Source: Planctomycetaceae bacterium (GTDB lineage: Bacteria; Planctomycetota; Planctomycetia; Planctomycetales; Planctomycetaceae). From it: a DNA stretch of 64,000 nt. Numbering within the stretch: the first letter of the stretch is position 1; every line of letters begins with the position of its first letter. The notes beneath the pieces were generated by a model that saw only the letters and a program-made list of their open reading frames with translations, made no database searches and was not told the origin of the DNA. The DNA is taken from the NCBI GenBank assembly GCA_020638955.1, contig JACKHO010000010.1, positions 156,001 through 220,000 of the forward strand. Reading direction: 5' to 3'. Positions 54,457 through 63,395 of the stretch are shown here, one piece after another. The translations under genes and the position numbers were made by a program.

Positions 54457-54954
54457 CCAGATGAGGGGGGCCGAACGTTGCCAGTGTTTTGCTGCCAGGG
54501 AATCTGTCCCCCTCACCCCGTCCCTCTCCCCCACATTGAACGTCGCGAAACGTTGCATCGTCCACCGTGGGGGAGAGGGGGAGTTACCGCGCGACCACAA
54601 TTTGTCGGGCGGATGGCTGTGGTCAAAACGTGAGGCTTCGTGTGCCACTGGCTCGGCCAGTGCCGATGGATTTGCAATTCAGAGCAGCCGTTGAGGGGCC
54701 ATGAATGAAGGGGCAACTTGAGCGATGCTGCCAGCGGGACGAACTATGCAGATGATTTCGAATCCCAAGCAAAATACACTGGCAAAGCCAGTGGCACACA
54801 GATCCAAGGTGGTCGTCAGTGTCACCCGTCACCGAAACATCGAGCTCTTGATCACTTTGTGCTCCCAGATTGCAAGCAATCTGGGCCACGCCGCGGTCGG
54901 ATTTATTATGCAACGAGACAAATAAAGCTCGACAGAGGATTTCTCGTTGTTGAG
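54457..54954. other. Repeat-rich intergenic region
   Basis: About 500 bases with several small elements: a long C/G hairpin (CCCTCTCCCCCAC at 54522-54534 with GTGGGGGAGAGGG at 54567-54579), the GGGCGG block at 54607-54626 shared with 22978, and two palindromes of the same REP family in opposite orientation (about 54640-54665 and 54775-54800). Open frames here are overlapped by the repeats and not trusted as genes. Confidence 0.7.
54640..54800. repeat. Inverted pair of REP palindromes
   Basis: GTGCCACTGGCTCGGCCAGTGC near 54642-54663 and CACTGGCAAAGCCAGTGGCAC near 54778-54798. Each has the core CACTGGC / GCCAGTG; the second is the reverse complement of the first type. Such pairs are known as BIME-type arrangements. 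Confidence 0.75.
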
Positions 54955-57198
54955 TCATCTTAGAAATTCGATTCCTGCAGCTTCGAATTCTGGTTGAATC
55001 AGAAGTGTCACCGTCCCGAATACATCGTCTTTCCAAGTGTGTGACGTTCCGGGGCGAAGGCCGAGATCGAGCAACGTCGTTCCAGCGGGCAGATAATAGG
55101 TTTTATGCGAATTGATTAAACTCTCCTTCTCACCCATCCATTCCAACTCCAGGTATCCCCGATCCGAGAGGTAAATCGAACCGTTCGCTACGCCGAGCTC
55201 ATCCTCATGATCATTTGTACTCATTCTTACCCTAGGACCGTGTGGACCAAATTCCACTCGATCATGCTTGGCCACAAGAAACGGATTCTTGTCATCGGAA
55301 CCTGTGACAATGATGACCGAACCGATCAAACTGTTTACCCTGTTCGTTCTTACTCCCCAAATGGGATCCGTGCTGTTCACATCCGACTGAAAATGGATCG
55401 CCCGAAAGTCGCTCCATTCTGTGTCCGAGTTTGAGTACCACCCGTGGGCAAAATAGGGATCGAGGAGAGTATTCCCTTTCAAGAAATCAAAGTCCATTCT
55501 TGTCGCATGTTTGATGATCTGCTCGCCACCTGTAATGTCGACGTGGACTTCCACGCCATGGTTTGGACGATCGTTACGTCGGTGATCACCTTCGAGAAAC
55601 ACGATTGAGACTTCGTCCTCATTTTTCACATCCGGGGGAGAGATGAGCGAAGATTTCCCATTCGGTGGCTGTTCGTCACGACTGTACCCTTCGATTTCAG
55701 CAATCAATTCTGTCTCGGGAATCGTCAGATTTGGTGACTCGAACCAGCGAGTCAACTTAGGACCAATGATCGTGGCCATCAGGACCACCAACGTGGAAAG
55801 CACTGTCCACAACAGTTTCGGCCATGCTGATTTCTTCGTCTCGATGGTGGGAGTGTCGCTGGACGCTGTTGAAACGGAAGGCGCGATCGAGATCACTTTA
55901 CCGCTGTGCTCCAGCTCACGCTGACAGCGTGCCAACAAGTCGGCAACTTCCTGAGCCGACTGAAAACGATCCTCCCGACTCTTTTCCAGCAAGCGAAAGA
56001 TGATCGACTGCAGCCAGCTTGGTGTTTCCGGGATCACGTCATCCAGTGGTCGTGGTGTGTCCTCGCAAACTCGCTTAAGGACAGCAATCGTGTTGATCGC
56101 CCTGAAAGGAGGACGACCACTAGCCATCTGATACAGCACACTCCCCAAGCTGAACAGGTCGGCACGGTGGTCTAACGTTTCTCCGCGAGCCTGTTCCGGA
56201 GCCATGTACATCGGCGTACCTGCAATCATGCCAGACCGAGTCATGCTTGCGTCGTCAACAGCTCGGGCCAATCCAAAATCGGAAATCTTGACCCGATCTG
56301 ACGGCCCGCTCGCCAACAAGATATTGGAAGGCTTGATGTCGCGATGGATCAGATTGACCGCATGGGCAGCTGCCAGTCCAGATGCAATTTGTTGACCAAT
56401 TCGCAAGACTTCGGCGACCTCGATCGGTCCTGTTTCATCCATCCTCTTCTGTAGCGTCGGACCGGGAACAAACTCCATCACCAGATAGGGAATAGGATCT
56501 TCATGCGTATCGTAAATTGCGACGATATTTTCATGAGTCATCGCTGCGGCAGCGCGAGCCTCTCGCAGGAATCGCTGGCGAGGAGGGGATGTCATGGCGA
56601 GATCCGGCATGAGCATCTTAATTGCCACGACGCGGTGCAGTTTTTCATCGTAGGCTTTGGCAACGATGCCGAACGCCCCTTGTCCAAGAATTGACTCGAT
56701 CTCGAAATGGGCGATCCGCCCCAGCCAGCCGGGTCGAGTTGGAGGATCGAGAAACCGACGGAACTCGTTCTCGCCGTTGAGCCGTTCCGTGTCGAGATGG
56801 TCCTGAGAATCAGTTGAGTCAGACTGAATAATTGTTGGGCCACCGTCTTTTTTACGATTCTTGCGGTGATCCCCGTTCGCCAGTGGTAGTCGAAATTCGT
56901 CGACTACCGCATTGAACACATGAGCGATCACGTCCTGGTGATTTGGGAATCGCTGAACATAGTCGGCCTGTTCACGGGGATGCCCCTGCTGAGTTCGGTA
57001 CTCAACCTCCATTGTCAGCAGTTCCAGCAACAGCCCCTTCTCAGCAACTTCTGGAGCATCAGCCAGAAATGACTCAATCCGCGGATCGCGACCATTCACC
57101 AACTCCAAATCAAAACGGTCACACAACTCGTCGATCTGCGAGAGTTGTTGATCGGAAAGTGACGAGTAAACTGGATTCCTGATTGAGGGATCGTTCAT
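54955..57198 (-). CDS. Ser/Thr protein kinase with membrane anchor and sensor part
   Basis: A 747-residue protein. N-terminal helical segment of the type seen in planctomycete kinases coupled with ECF factors (LSQIDELCDRFDLELVNG, PRIESFLADAPE). Kinase motifs: GQGAFGIVAKAY (Gly loop), VAIKML (Lys), HRDIKPSN (catalytic loop), DFGLARAV (DFG) and APE in YMAPEQARG. A membrane span lies after the kinase (WPKLLWTVLSTLVVLMATII). The C-terminal extracellular part is beta-rich and unassigned. The ATG at 57198 is a good candidate, but a GTG at 57303 would overlap the sigma-factor stop (GTGA) and imply coupled translation. Confidence 0.9.
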   Translation of the reverse strand: MNDPSIRNPVYSSLSDQQLSQIDELCDRFDLELVNGRDPRIESFLADAPEVAEKGLLLELLTMEVEYRTQQGHPREQADYVQRFPNHQDVIAHVFNAVVDEFRLPLANGDHRKNRKKDGGPTIIQSDSTDSQDHLDTERLNGENEFRRFLDPPTRPGWLGRIAHFEIESILGQGAFGIVAKAYDEKLHRVVAIKMLMPDLAMTSPPRQRFLREARAAAAMTHENIVAIYDTHEDPIPYLVMEFVPGPTLQKRMDETGPIEVAEVLRIGQQIASGLAAAHAVNLIHRDIKPSNILLASGPSDRVKISDFGLARAVDDASMTRSGMIAGTPMYMAPEQARGETLDHRADLFSLGSVLYQMASGRPPFRAINTIAVLKRVCEDTPRPLDDVIPETPSWLQSIIFRLLEKSREDRFQSAQEVADLLARCQRELEHSGKVISIAPSVSTASSDTPTIETKKSAWPKLLWTVLSTLVVLMATIIGPKLTRWFESPNLTIPETELIAEIEGYSRDEQPPNGKSSLISPPDVKNEDEVSIVFLEGDHRRNDRPNHGVEVHVDITGGEQIIKHATRMDFDFLKGNTLLDPYFAHGWYSNSDTEWSDFRAIHFQSDVNSTDPIWGVRTNRVNSLIGSVIIVTGSDDKNPFLVAKHDRVEFGPHGPRVRMSTNDHEDELGVANGSIYLSDRGYLELEWMGEKESLINSHKTYYLPAGTTLLDLGLRPGTSHTWKDDVFGTVTLLIQPEFEAAGIEFLR

Positions 57199-57299
57199 TG
57201 AATTTGGAGTGTCGGGAGGCTTGTAATCCTCAATAGTCGTGCAGCGATAAACTCCGACAAATTTTGTTGCCAAAAATTGATGCTCGTCGATAAGAACGA

Positions 57300-57896
57300 T
57301 CACTTTGCTTCATGATGCAAACCGGCTTCCACCCAGATGCGGCGAATTCTCTCAAGTTTTCGTTCGATGGTTCGCCGAGTACATTTGAGTTCATCCGCGA
57401 CTTCTCCGTTCGTGGCTCCCTGAAACTTCAGCAAGACGATCTTCTTCATGGATTCATCAGGAATTGCATCAAGCAATTGGGCGCAACTTTCTGAGACTTC
57501 GGCGAGAACGTCAGGCGCTTGCTGAATTCCATTGACTCCATTAATCCCTGCTTCGCCAAACCCGGACTCACCACTGACTGCCCCCCCGCCTCGCTTTTGA
57601 CGTTTGACATATCGTCGTTGTGCTGAAATTTTGCGGGAGGTCACGACAGCCAGTAGACCCCAGAGAGCGTCTCGGTTTTCAACTTGAAAACGGCCATCAG
57701 TTAGACCACGGCAGAGACTGTGGAAGGCACTGTTCGCTGCGTCCTGTTCGTCGTAACTCCGCCGGGTCTTGACGTCCAGCTTCAGCCTCGCAAACTCCTG
57801 TAGTCGCACGGAGATGTGCTGCCACAATTGTGCTGCGGCATGTTGATCTCCATTTGCAAGCTGATCGACCCAGCCTGTCACTGATTGGCTATCCAC
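57300..57896 (-). CDS. ECF RNA polymerase sigma factor (kinase-linked)
   Basis: A 198-residue ECF sigma factor of the group next to kinases. Region 2: HISVRLQEFARLKLDVKTRR, YDEQDAANSAFHSLCRG; region 2.4: LWGLLAVVTSRKISAQRRY; region 4: LLDAIPDESMKKIVLLKFQG with ATNGEVADELKCTRRTIERK as helix-turn-helix. A Gly-rich linker sits between. The start is GTG (57896), beginning VDSQSVTGWVDQLANGD. Such factors are thought to be controlled by phosphorylation by the neighbouring kinase, here encoded with the possible 4-base overlap. Confidence 0.88.
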   Translation of the reverse strand: MDSQSVTGWVDQLANGDQHAAAQLWQHISVRLQEFARLKLDVKTRRSYDEQDAANSAFHSLCRGLTDGRFQVENRDALWGLLAVVTSRKISAQRRYVKRQKRGGGAVSGESGFGEAGINGVNGIQQAPDVLAEVSESCAQLLDAIPDESMKKIVLLKFQGATNGEVADELKCTRRTIERKLERIRRIWVEAGLHHEAK

Positions 57897-58127
57897 GATT
57901 CAATTTCTCACGCAAGGCGACGGCTGCTCTAAACCCTGACAGGGCAGAGATTTCTGGTCGACAAACTACCGTCTGCGAAGAACGTTTGCCAGCGGATTGT
58001 AAAAAAACTGCCTGCTGGCTGTCGGACTTTCGAGTTGCTTGGACATTTTGAGTGTGAGGCTGGATTCGTTCGTCCAGTCAATCACAAGCGACAAACGCTA
58101 TCAACCACTCAATCTTAGGAGAACACA

Positions 58128-58529
58128 ATGAACAGAACAGTCGCCTTGGGCATCTTAGCACTCGCAATCTTTGGGGCGTCGGCTGATGGTGCTGACTACT
58201 ACGATGCCGGTCACAACGGACTTGTGGGACGTTACAAGGCTGAAAACGCGTCAAACGATTGGCATGAAGTCGTGATTTCATGGGGGGTCGAGAAGGAAGG
58301 TGGTCCTTACTATTGGAACAACAAGGCTCAGAGACGTTGGCTTTGCAGTGCCGGGTTCATATCTCCAGGCGGGGGTAAAGAGAGAATTAGTACTCTGGTT
58401 TTTCCTGAGGGTGCTCCTTACGCCGGTCACGTTTTCCACATCGTGCGAGATTCTCAGGGTAAGATCACGCACTTGTTAGAGTTTAAGCCTGGCGCAAAAG
58501 AATCCCATCAAAAATGGTTGCGTCAGTAG
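58128..58529 (+). CDS. Small secreted hypothetical protein
   Basis: A 133-residue protein with AGGAG ahead of the ATG and a signal peptide (MNRTVALGILALAIFGASAD, cleavage probably before ADYYDAG). The mature part is rich in Trp, Gly and aromatic residues (WHEVVISWGVEKEGGPYYWN) without Cys pairs. It could be a small periplasmic or extracellular protein. Divergent from the sigma-factor gene and followed by a hairpin terminator. Confidence 0.7.
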   Translation: MNRTVALGILALAIFGASADGADYYDAGHNGLVGRYKAENASNDWHEVVISWGVEKEGGPYYWNNKAQRRWLCSAGFISPGGGKERISTLVFPEGAPYAGHVFHIVRDSQGKITHLLEFKPGAKESHQKWLRQ

Positions 58530-58580
58530 TTTCACAAATTGACGTTTGATCGGCTTTCGTACCTCTGGCACGTGCGCACT

Positions 58581-58610
58581 CGCCCACCATCTGTTGGTGG
58601 GCGTTTAATT
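58581..58610 (+). terminator. Hairpin terminator after the small secreted gene
   Basis: Perfect 9-bp stem CGCCCACCA (58581-58589) and TGGTGGGCG (58595-58603) with 5-base loop TCTGT, followed by TTTAATT. 51 bases after the stop. Confidence 0.8.
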
Positions 58611-58749
58611 CGCCCTGTGGGCAAATTGCTATTCACCTTTTGTGCACTTCCCGAGTCCAATTCAGCAATTTGACCCCAGCCACCGGCCGTGCCTTTCGTG
58701 GTTCGTCCTCAAGCTGAAGCGAGACCAGCGGTGGCAGTGGTGATTACGC

Positions 58750-59223
58750 CTACTTAATTGAGATTGCAATCCAAGTGCCAATGAGGCTTGCAATTAGCGT
58801 CCCGATGAATGCGCCAGCCAACGTCCCCCAAACTGTATTGTACCAATTCGCCCGAAGCGTCTCCTTGTGTTGATTACTACTTGCGGCGAGCAGTGCATCA
58901 TGTTGTTGTCGAGATTCAATGAGCATGGCTTCGTTCTGCGTTCGTGATTCACGCAAGATGTCCTCGTGACGAGCTGCTGATGCTGCGTCTCGCCGTCGCT
59001 CTTCACGCCGGAGGATATGGTCTTTCGCGTTGAATCCTAGTTGTGCACTCTCAAACTCGATGCAGTTTGTCGGGGACATCAAGTTTTCAAGAGGCTGAGG
59101 ATTCGGAAACTCAGGTCGCTGTAGAATGCATCTTGGAGGGCTTGCTCTATGAAAGTCTCCCGAATTTGTTTGGCGAACTAGAATTATTCGATCTTCGTGC
59201 AATCGCAAGAAACCGCAGTTCAT
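58750..59223 (-). CDS. Hypothetical protein with coiled coil and C-terminal membrane span
   Basis: A 157-residue protein. Start ATG at 59223 is preceded by AGGA; a TTG at 59253 is possible. A polar helical region rich in Glu, Arg, Gln (HILRREERRRDAASAARHED) leads to a C-terminal membrane span (TLAGAFIGTLIASLIGTWIA), typical of tail-anchored or small signalling proteins. An N-terminal Cys pair (MNCGFL and later) has no clear meaning. Separated by 118 bases from the next minus-strand gene. Confidence 0.6.
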   Translation of the reverse strand: MNCGFLRLHEDRIILVRQTNSGDFHRASPPRCILQRPEFPNPQPLENLMSPTNCIEFESAQLGFNAKDHILRREERRRDAASAARHEDILRESRTQNEAMLIESRQQHDALLAASSNQHKETLRANWYNTVWGTLAGAFIGTLIASLIGTWIAISIK

Positions 59224-59341
59224 GCAACATTTTTCCTGAGATTCCAACTTCAAACCTCCATCACATCAACGGGCGCGCATCTTTATCAGATTGCTCATAT
59301 TGGATTGCACTGCAGCGATCATCACAACTTCGGCGATATCA

Positions 59342-60166
59342 CTAGCCGGTCCCATGCGGCGCGATTCGCTCCCGGTACATCTTGGCTTCTTTCGCATACT
59401 TGGAGTCTGGTGCAGACTCAATACAGCGATCAAACCAGATGATCGCGGCAGATTTCTGACCAACGTTCATCAGGTTCTTACCGGCACGCAATTCACTCTC
59501 CGCGCGCTCATTTGCAAGCGACGCTAACCTTTCCGCAAGTGGATTCTCTTCAAGTAATGCTGCAGCGGCCTTACCCTGGCCGTCCTCACTCGAGTCTTGA
59601 ATGACATCTCGAAGAATGCTAATTGCCTGATCAAATAGTCGACTTGCTCCCTTGGCGTCGTGAAGTTTGAGAAGTCCGTTTCCACGTTCAATGAGATCGG
59701 TGGCAATTTTTATTCTGCGGTCCTCAAACCGTGTGTCCGCTTGCTGTGCAATCGGCGACTTGGAAGTCGCGGATGACGTTTGAACGTAGGCAGGTTTACA
59801 CTGCTCACATGGCTCGTACCGAGCAATTGCAGCCGCCCTAGACATTTGCGTTGAGTTGTGCGCCAAACGGCAGGTGGGAAGATGGAAAATGCCAGAATCA
59901 ACATCCACAACTACGTTCTGACGGTCGGAGCTTGTTGGCAACCGCGCAGAAACCCGTGCCTCCGTCCGAGGTAATGTCCGCGCCGCTGTTCGGGGCGTAG
60001 GAAGGATCGACGTCGTAGGCAGTGACGACGATCTGTGAAAATGGTATCCGCCGTTCTTGCGGTCATTGTGCCCACCTTGTGAGTCAAGTCCCCCGGGATG
60101 CGCGTGGCTTACGTCGGCACAGAAGATGAAAAGGCAAACCAATGGTAGGGGCTGAAGGAATCTCAT
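59342..60166 (-). CDS. YHYH-motif exported protein with TPR-like C-terminus
   Basis: A 274-residue protein with a signal peptide (RFLQPLPLVCLFIFCADVSHA) followed by HPGGLDSQGGHND and GGYHFHR, the YHYH-type motif of bacterial exported proteins. Further on, a Cys pair region (HLPTCRLAHN, then YEPCEQCKP) resembles the small metal-binding unit seen in Ada-like and nuclease-associated domains. The C-terminal half (from about 150) is helical, ending in TPR-like ASRLFDQAISILRDVI and AAIIWFDRCIESAPDSKYA. The ATG overlaps the stop of the next upstream gene (ATGA). Confidence 0.7.
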   Translation of the reverse strand: MRFLQPLPLVCLFIFCADVSHAHPGGLDSQGGHNDRKNGGYHFHRSSSLPTTSILPTPRTAARTLPRTEARVSARLPTSSDRQNVVVDVDSGIFHLPTCRLAHNSTQMSRAAAIARYEPCEQCKPAYVQTSSATSKSPIAQQADTRFEDRRIKIATDLIERGNGLLKLHDAKGASRLFDQAISILRDVIQDSSEDGQGKAAAALLEENPLAERLASLANERAESELRAGKNLMNVGQKSAAIIWFDRCIESAPDSKYAKEAKMYRERIAPHGTG

Positions 60167-60384
60167 CGGATTGCAGCAGCGATAACAAGGCCAAGAGAGA
60201 TGACAATTGAAGACAGTAAAACGGCGACTGCCATATTACCTTTCTTAAGCTCATCCCATTCATCCAAGTTGGTCGTCGAAAGATCAAACAACCGCAGCGC
60301 GATTATGATTCCAAGTCCCATCGATACTGAGCCCGTAATTGCCCACCCAAAGGTTATGAGGTATGCCTCGAACATTTCACTCAT
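60163..60384 (-). CDS. DUF350 family small membrane protein
   Basis: A 73-residue protein with two membrane helices (AYLITFGWAITGSVSMGLGI and AVAVLLSSIVISLGLVIAAA) linked by LFDLSTTNLDEWDELKKGN. This is the layout of DUF350 / UPF0719 (YjfL-type) inner membrane proteins. ATG 60384 gives MSEMFEAYL; the frame is open to 60489 but adds an unlikely leader. Its stop overlaps the YHYH gene start by 4 bases, so both are likely translated together. Confidence 0.75.
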   Translation of the reverse strand: MSEMFEAYLITFGWAITGSVSMGLGIIIALRLFDLSTTNLDEWDELKKGNMAVAVLLSSIVISLGLVIAAAIR

Positions 60385-60561
60385 TTGAAGCTCCAAACTT
60401 GGTGTTTGATTAGCCCAATGCAAACGGGCTCCAAATCTATGATGCCCTGATACGCCACTATTTGCAATCTCGCCGCGCGGATGGCCCACACTGGGTCGTG
60501 CCCCACCCTGGCCACTATCTGCAAACGGTCGTCATGCACAGCATGACCTACCAAAAGCGAA

Positions 60562-60637
60562 TTGAACCACGAACATCACAAAAAGCACCAAAATGTTTGA
60601 TGAAATGTTCGTGCCTTCCGTGCCTTTCGTGGTTCAA
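60562..60637. repeat. Inverted repeat, REP-type
   Basis: TTGAACCACGAA (60562-60573) and TTCGTGGTTCAA (60626-60637), perfect 12-bp arms. An 18-bp block (CCGTGCCTTTCGTGGTTC) at the right end is repeated at 58687-58704. Confidence 0.7.
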
Positions 60638-60659
60638 AACTAAACCAATAAAGCAGCAA

Positions 60660-61613
60660 CTAAGCGGCGTCCTGCAGGGCTTTCTTGCGTTGCTTGGGCT
60701 CTGTCTTCCAGCGGCGGTGGACCCAGAAGTATTGCTCGGGCGCACGGCGGATGGCGCGTTCCAGGGCGGTGGTGTAGCGCTGCGTGATTTCGTGGATGAC
60801 GTTATCGGCTTCGATTTCGTTGACGTCGATAATGTCTTCGCAGCCAATTTCGAACCGGGCCCAGCGGCCATCCTGCGGGTCGTCTTCGAGGCGAATGCCG
60901 TAACCCATGACAATGAGGGCGTTGTACTCAATGGCCATGAGTGCAATCGATTTGAACGTCGAGGCGGGGCGGCCGAAGAAGTCGACAAACACGCCGCGTT
61001 TGCCAGCATCCTGATCGCACAACAAACCCATGTTGCCGCCAGCACTCAGCAAAGCTGTCATGTCATCCCAGCCGCCCTGCTTGAGCATGAGCTTGTGGCC
61101 GGTGCGTTCGCGTCCTTCTTTCACCCACTGGTGGATGTAAGGATTATCCAGTTCACGTCCAATGACCCCCATGGGCAAATCGAAGAGCCCGAAGGCCAGA
61201 ATGGTTGATTCCCAGTTGCCGTAGTGGCCTCCCAACATAAACACGGGACGCCCGGTACAGAGTGCCTGCACCACCTGGCTGCGATTGCGAAACCGCAACA
61301 CCTCCCGCATGTTTTCCCGACATAGCTTACGGGGGAACTGAAACATTTCGGCAATCATGCGGAACAAATGCACCCACATTTTGCAAATGAGTTGTTCCGT
61401 TTCCGCCGGGGAATACTGCCCGGGAAACGCCGTCTGGATGTTGTCATACGCGACGTGATACCGCGTCAGCTTTTTGGGGAGCACGCGCGTCATCAACCAG
61501 CCGAAACAATCTGCAAACCAGACGGTCTGGCGAACGGACATCATGCCCATGAGACAGCCGACCAGCTTCAGGCCGAAGAATTCCAGCCGATGCCGCAAAT
61601 CTTTCCAGTTCAT
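60660..61613 (-). CDS. LpxL/HtrB-type lysophospholipid acyltransferase
   Basis: A 317-residue membrane-associated acyltransferase. The H-x5-type catalytic motif appears as GGHYGNWES, followed by GLLCDQDAGKRGVFVDFFGR and the C-terminal YFWVHRRWKT, all typical of the LpxL/LpxM family that adds secondary acyl chains to lipid A. ATG 61613 with GGAG ahead is chosen over 61628. It lies 110 bases after the ExbD gene, in the same direction, and may share the envelope operon. Supports a lipid A-containing outer membrane. Confidence 0.88.
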   Translation of the reverse strand: MNWKDLRHRLEFFGLKLVGCLMGMMSVRQTVWFADCFGWLMTRVLPKKLTRYHVAYDNIQTAFPGQYSPAETEQLICKMWVHLFRMIAEMFQFPRKLCRENMREVLRFRNRSQVVQALCTGRPVFMLGGHYGNWESTILAFGLFDLPMGVIGRELDNPYIHQWVKEGRERTGHKLMLKQGGWDDMTALLSAGGNMGLLCDQDAGKRGVFVDFFGRPASTFKSIALMAIEYNALIVMGYGIRLEDDPQDGRWARFEIGCEDIIDVNEIEADNVIHEITQRYTTALERAIRRAPEQYFWVHRRWKTEPKQRKKALQDAA

Positions 61614-61682
61614 GTGAGAGCACTCCATTGCTCAGTAACGCGAATCATTCGCAACTGAAATCAGTTCCCAAACCAAACGCAA

Positions 61683-61702
61683 CACAGACAGGAATGTCTG
61701 TG
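61683..61702 (-). terminator. Hairpin after ExbD, possible terminator
   Basis: Stem CACAGACA / TGTCTGTG with loop GGAA (61683-61702), perfect 8 bp, about 20 bases after the ExbD stop on the minus strand, followed by a T-rich GTTGCGTTTGG. Such hairpins are also common dispersed repeats in these genomes. Confidence 0.6.
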
Positions 61703-61723
61703 CCACCCGATTTCGAACCGTCT

Positions 61724-62167
61724 CTATCCACTTTGTTCACCAGTGGCGAACTCGATGTTATCAAATCCTGCCGCAATGCAGGTATCGTAAATATCCACGA
61801 CGTCGCCGTAGGGGACATCTGCCTCGACATCCAGCACGACAGGATTCGAAGGATCGAAGTCGGCCAGCAGTTTCAGTTGTTCCTTGAGGAATTTCAGGTC
61901 GTCGTATGAGGTGCCGTTCATGTCGACGACGGTCCGCCCCTTGGGACCGACAAGGAGCTTTAACCAGACATCGATTTGTTGCGGTGGACGCTCCTGCGGG
62001 ACTGGCGTGACAATCGATCCTTGGGCTGGCAGCACCGTTGAAATGGTTTCTTCCTTGGGCAATCCCGCCGCCCCAATGACAAAGAAGACCAGCAGCAGGA
62101 ATACGATGTCAATCATGGCGGTCATGCCGCCGTAGTCGGTGGAACGGTGATGACGTGGCACTTTCAT
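61724..62167 (-). CDS. ExbD/TolR family protein
   Basis: A 147-residue inner membrane protein. Residues 16-36 (TAMIDIVFLLLVFFVIGAAG) form the single transmembrane helix with the conserved Asp (D20) of ExbD/TolR that takes part in proton flow. The C-terminal part is the periplasmic domain (VVLDVEADVPYGDVVDIYDT). Together with ExbB and the other ExbD it should form a proton-driven motor for outer-membrane energy transfer or macromolecule transport. Start 62167, six bases after the preceding stop. Confidence 0.92.
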   Translation of the reverse strand: MKVPRHHRSTDYGGMTAMIDIVFLLLVFFVIGAAGLPKEETISTVLPAQGSIVTPVPQERPPQQIDVWLKLLVGPKGRTVVDMNGTSYDDLKFLKEQLKLLADFDPSNPVVLDVEADVPYGDVVDIYDTCIAAGFDNIEFATGEQSG

Positions 62168-62173
62168 AAGTGA

Positions 62174-62590
62174 CTACTCCTCACCCAACACTTTGAAGCC
62201 GACCTCAGTGACGCCGTACTTGGGGCAGAGCGTCATCAGTTTTTCAACTTCACCGAACGCGGCGTGTCGATCTCCCCGGATTTGCACGGCGTATCCTTCG
62301 GGATCATCCCCGACGCCTTCTTCCAGAGCCCGTTCTACTTCCTGCAACGAAAGCTCTCTCCCACCGGTGTGATAGGTGCCATCCGGTTTCACGGTAATGA
62401 GTAGACGTCGCGGCGGCTCTTCCTGTTCGCTCGACTGTGTTGCCCGGGGCAAATCGACCTCTTCGACGGTCTCCGATCGAGCAAAGTGCGAAGCGACGAG
62501 GAAGAAAATCACCAGGTTGAACACCACGTCAATGAGCGGCGTCAAATTGACCAGCACGCCAAAACTGCGAGGGCGAACCGGCGTTCTCAT
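62174..62590 (-). CDS. ExbD/TolR family protein
   Basis: A 138-residue protein of the same family. N-terminal helix LTPLIDVVFNLVIFFLVASH with the conserved Asp (in LIDVV), then a periplasmic part (DDPEGYAVQIRGDRHAAFGE). Its ATG overlaps the ExbB stop by four bases (ATGA), so ExbB and this ExbD are coupled. Two different ExbD genes after one ExbB is a frequent planctomycete arrangement. Confidence 0.92.
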   Translation of the reverse strand: MRTPVRPRSFGVLVNLTPLIDVVFNLVIFFLVASHFARSETVEEVDLPRATQSSEQEEPPRRLLITVKPDGTYHTGGRELSLQEVERALEEGVGDDPEGYAVQIRGDRHAAFGEVEKLMTLCPKYGVTEVGFKVLGEE

Positions 62591-63363
62591 TGGTCCTTCC
62601 TCTGCTCAATGGCGACGGAAGGAAGCTGCGTCCGCTGTGGACGAGAACTCTCTGCTGAACTGCTCGGCGCCTCCTGCTTGTTGGATCGTTGACGATCAAT
62701 CAAGGCCTTCTTCAGCGGCATAATGAGTTGTTCGGCAGTCAGCGTTGTTTCCGCCACGAACTCGTCGATGCGGTTGCGAAACCACGCGTAGGCCGCAATG
62801 GCAGGGACAGCGACACACAATCCGAACAGCGTGGTCACCAGCGCTGCGGAAATGGCGGGAGCGAAGTCAGCGGGCGACGGATTCGCACGTTCTGAGAACT
62901 CCGCAAAGGCTTGAATCATACCCCAGACCGTTCCCATCAGTCCGAGCATGGGAGCGAGGGCCCCAATCAGGGAGAGGTATTCGATTTTACGGAAGAGCCG
63001 TGCGGCCTGTTCGGCGGCGGCATCTTCCATCGATTTCTCGACCGCGTCGTAGCCGAAGCTGACTTCTTTCAATCCAGCCGAGATGACATACCCGAGAAAG
63101 CTGGGACGCACTTTGCATACCGCTGCGGCCTCAGACACTTGACCGGCACTCAGCTTCTGATGCAGTTCTTCCACCAGCGAGCGGGGCATGAGCGACCCAC
63201 GCCGAATGCTGAGCAGGTGTTCGACAATAAGAGCCACCATGGCGACGCTCAGCCCAATGATGATGTAACCAATCGGCCCACCGGCCCGGAGCAAAGCCTG
63301 AATGTCGAGTTGGCCATCGACAAAAATCTGCGATTCAGCCAACAGTCCTGGCCAGTTCGTCAT
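62587..63363 (-). CDS. MotA/TolQ/ExbB family proton channel protein
   Basis: A 258-residue inner membrane protein with three membrane spans: about 25-47 (GPIGYIIIGLSVAMVALIVE), 132-152 (SLIGALAPMLGLMGTVWGMI) and 177-197 (LVTTLFGLCVAVPAIAAYAW). The central motif APMLGLMGTVWGMI is that of TolQ/ExbB proteins. C-terminus is cytoplasmic and Ser/Gln-rich. It forms a pentameric channel with ExbD. An upstream TPR gene ends 32 bases before its start. Confidence 0.93.
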   Translation of the reverse strand: MTNWPGLLAESQIFVDGQLDIQALLRAGGPIGYIIIGLSVAMVALIVEHLLSIRRGSLMPRSLVEELHQKLSAGQVSEAAAVCKVRPSFLGYVISAGLKEVSFGYDAVEKSMEDAAAEQAARLFRKIEYLSLIGALAPMLGLMGTVWGMIQAFAEFSERANPSPADFAPAISAALVTTLFGLCVAVPAIAAYAWFRNRIDEFVAETTLTAEQLIMPLKKALIDRQRSNKQEAPSSSAESSRPQRTQLPSVAIEQRKDQ

Positions 63364-63395
63364 CCGTCGACTCCAACCTCGTCAATCACCGTAAG

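Noticed and set aside
54623..55036. Minus-strand frame over the REP pair
   Set aside because: It is built from repeat palindromes and overlaps the kinase end.
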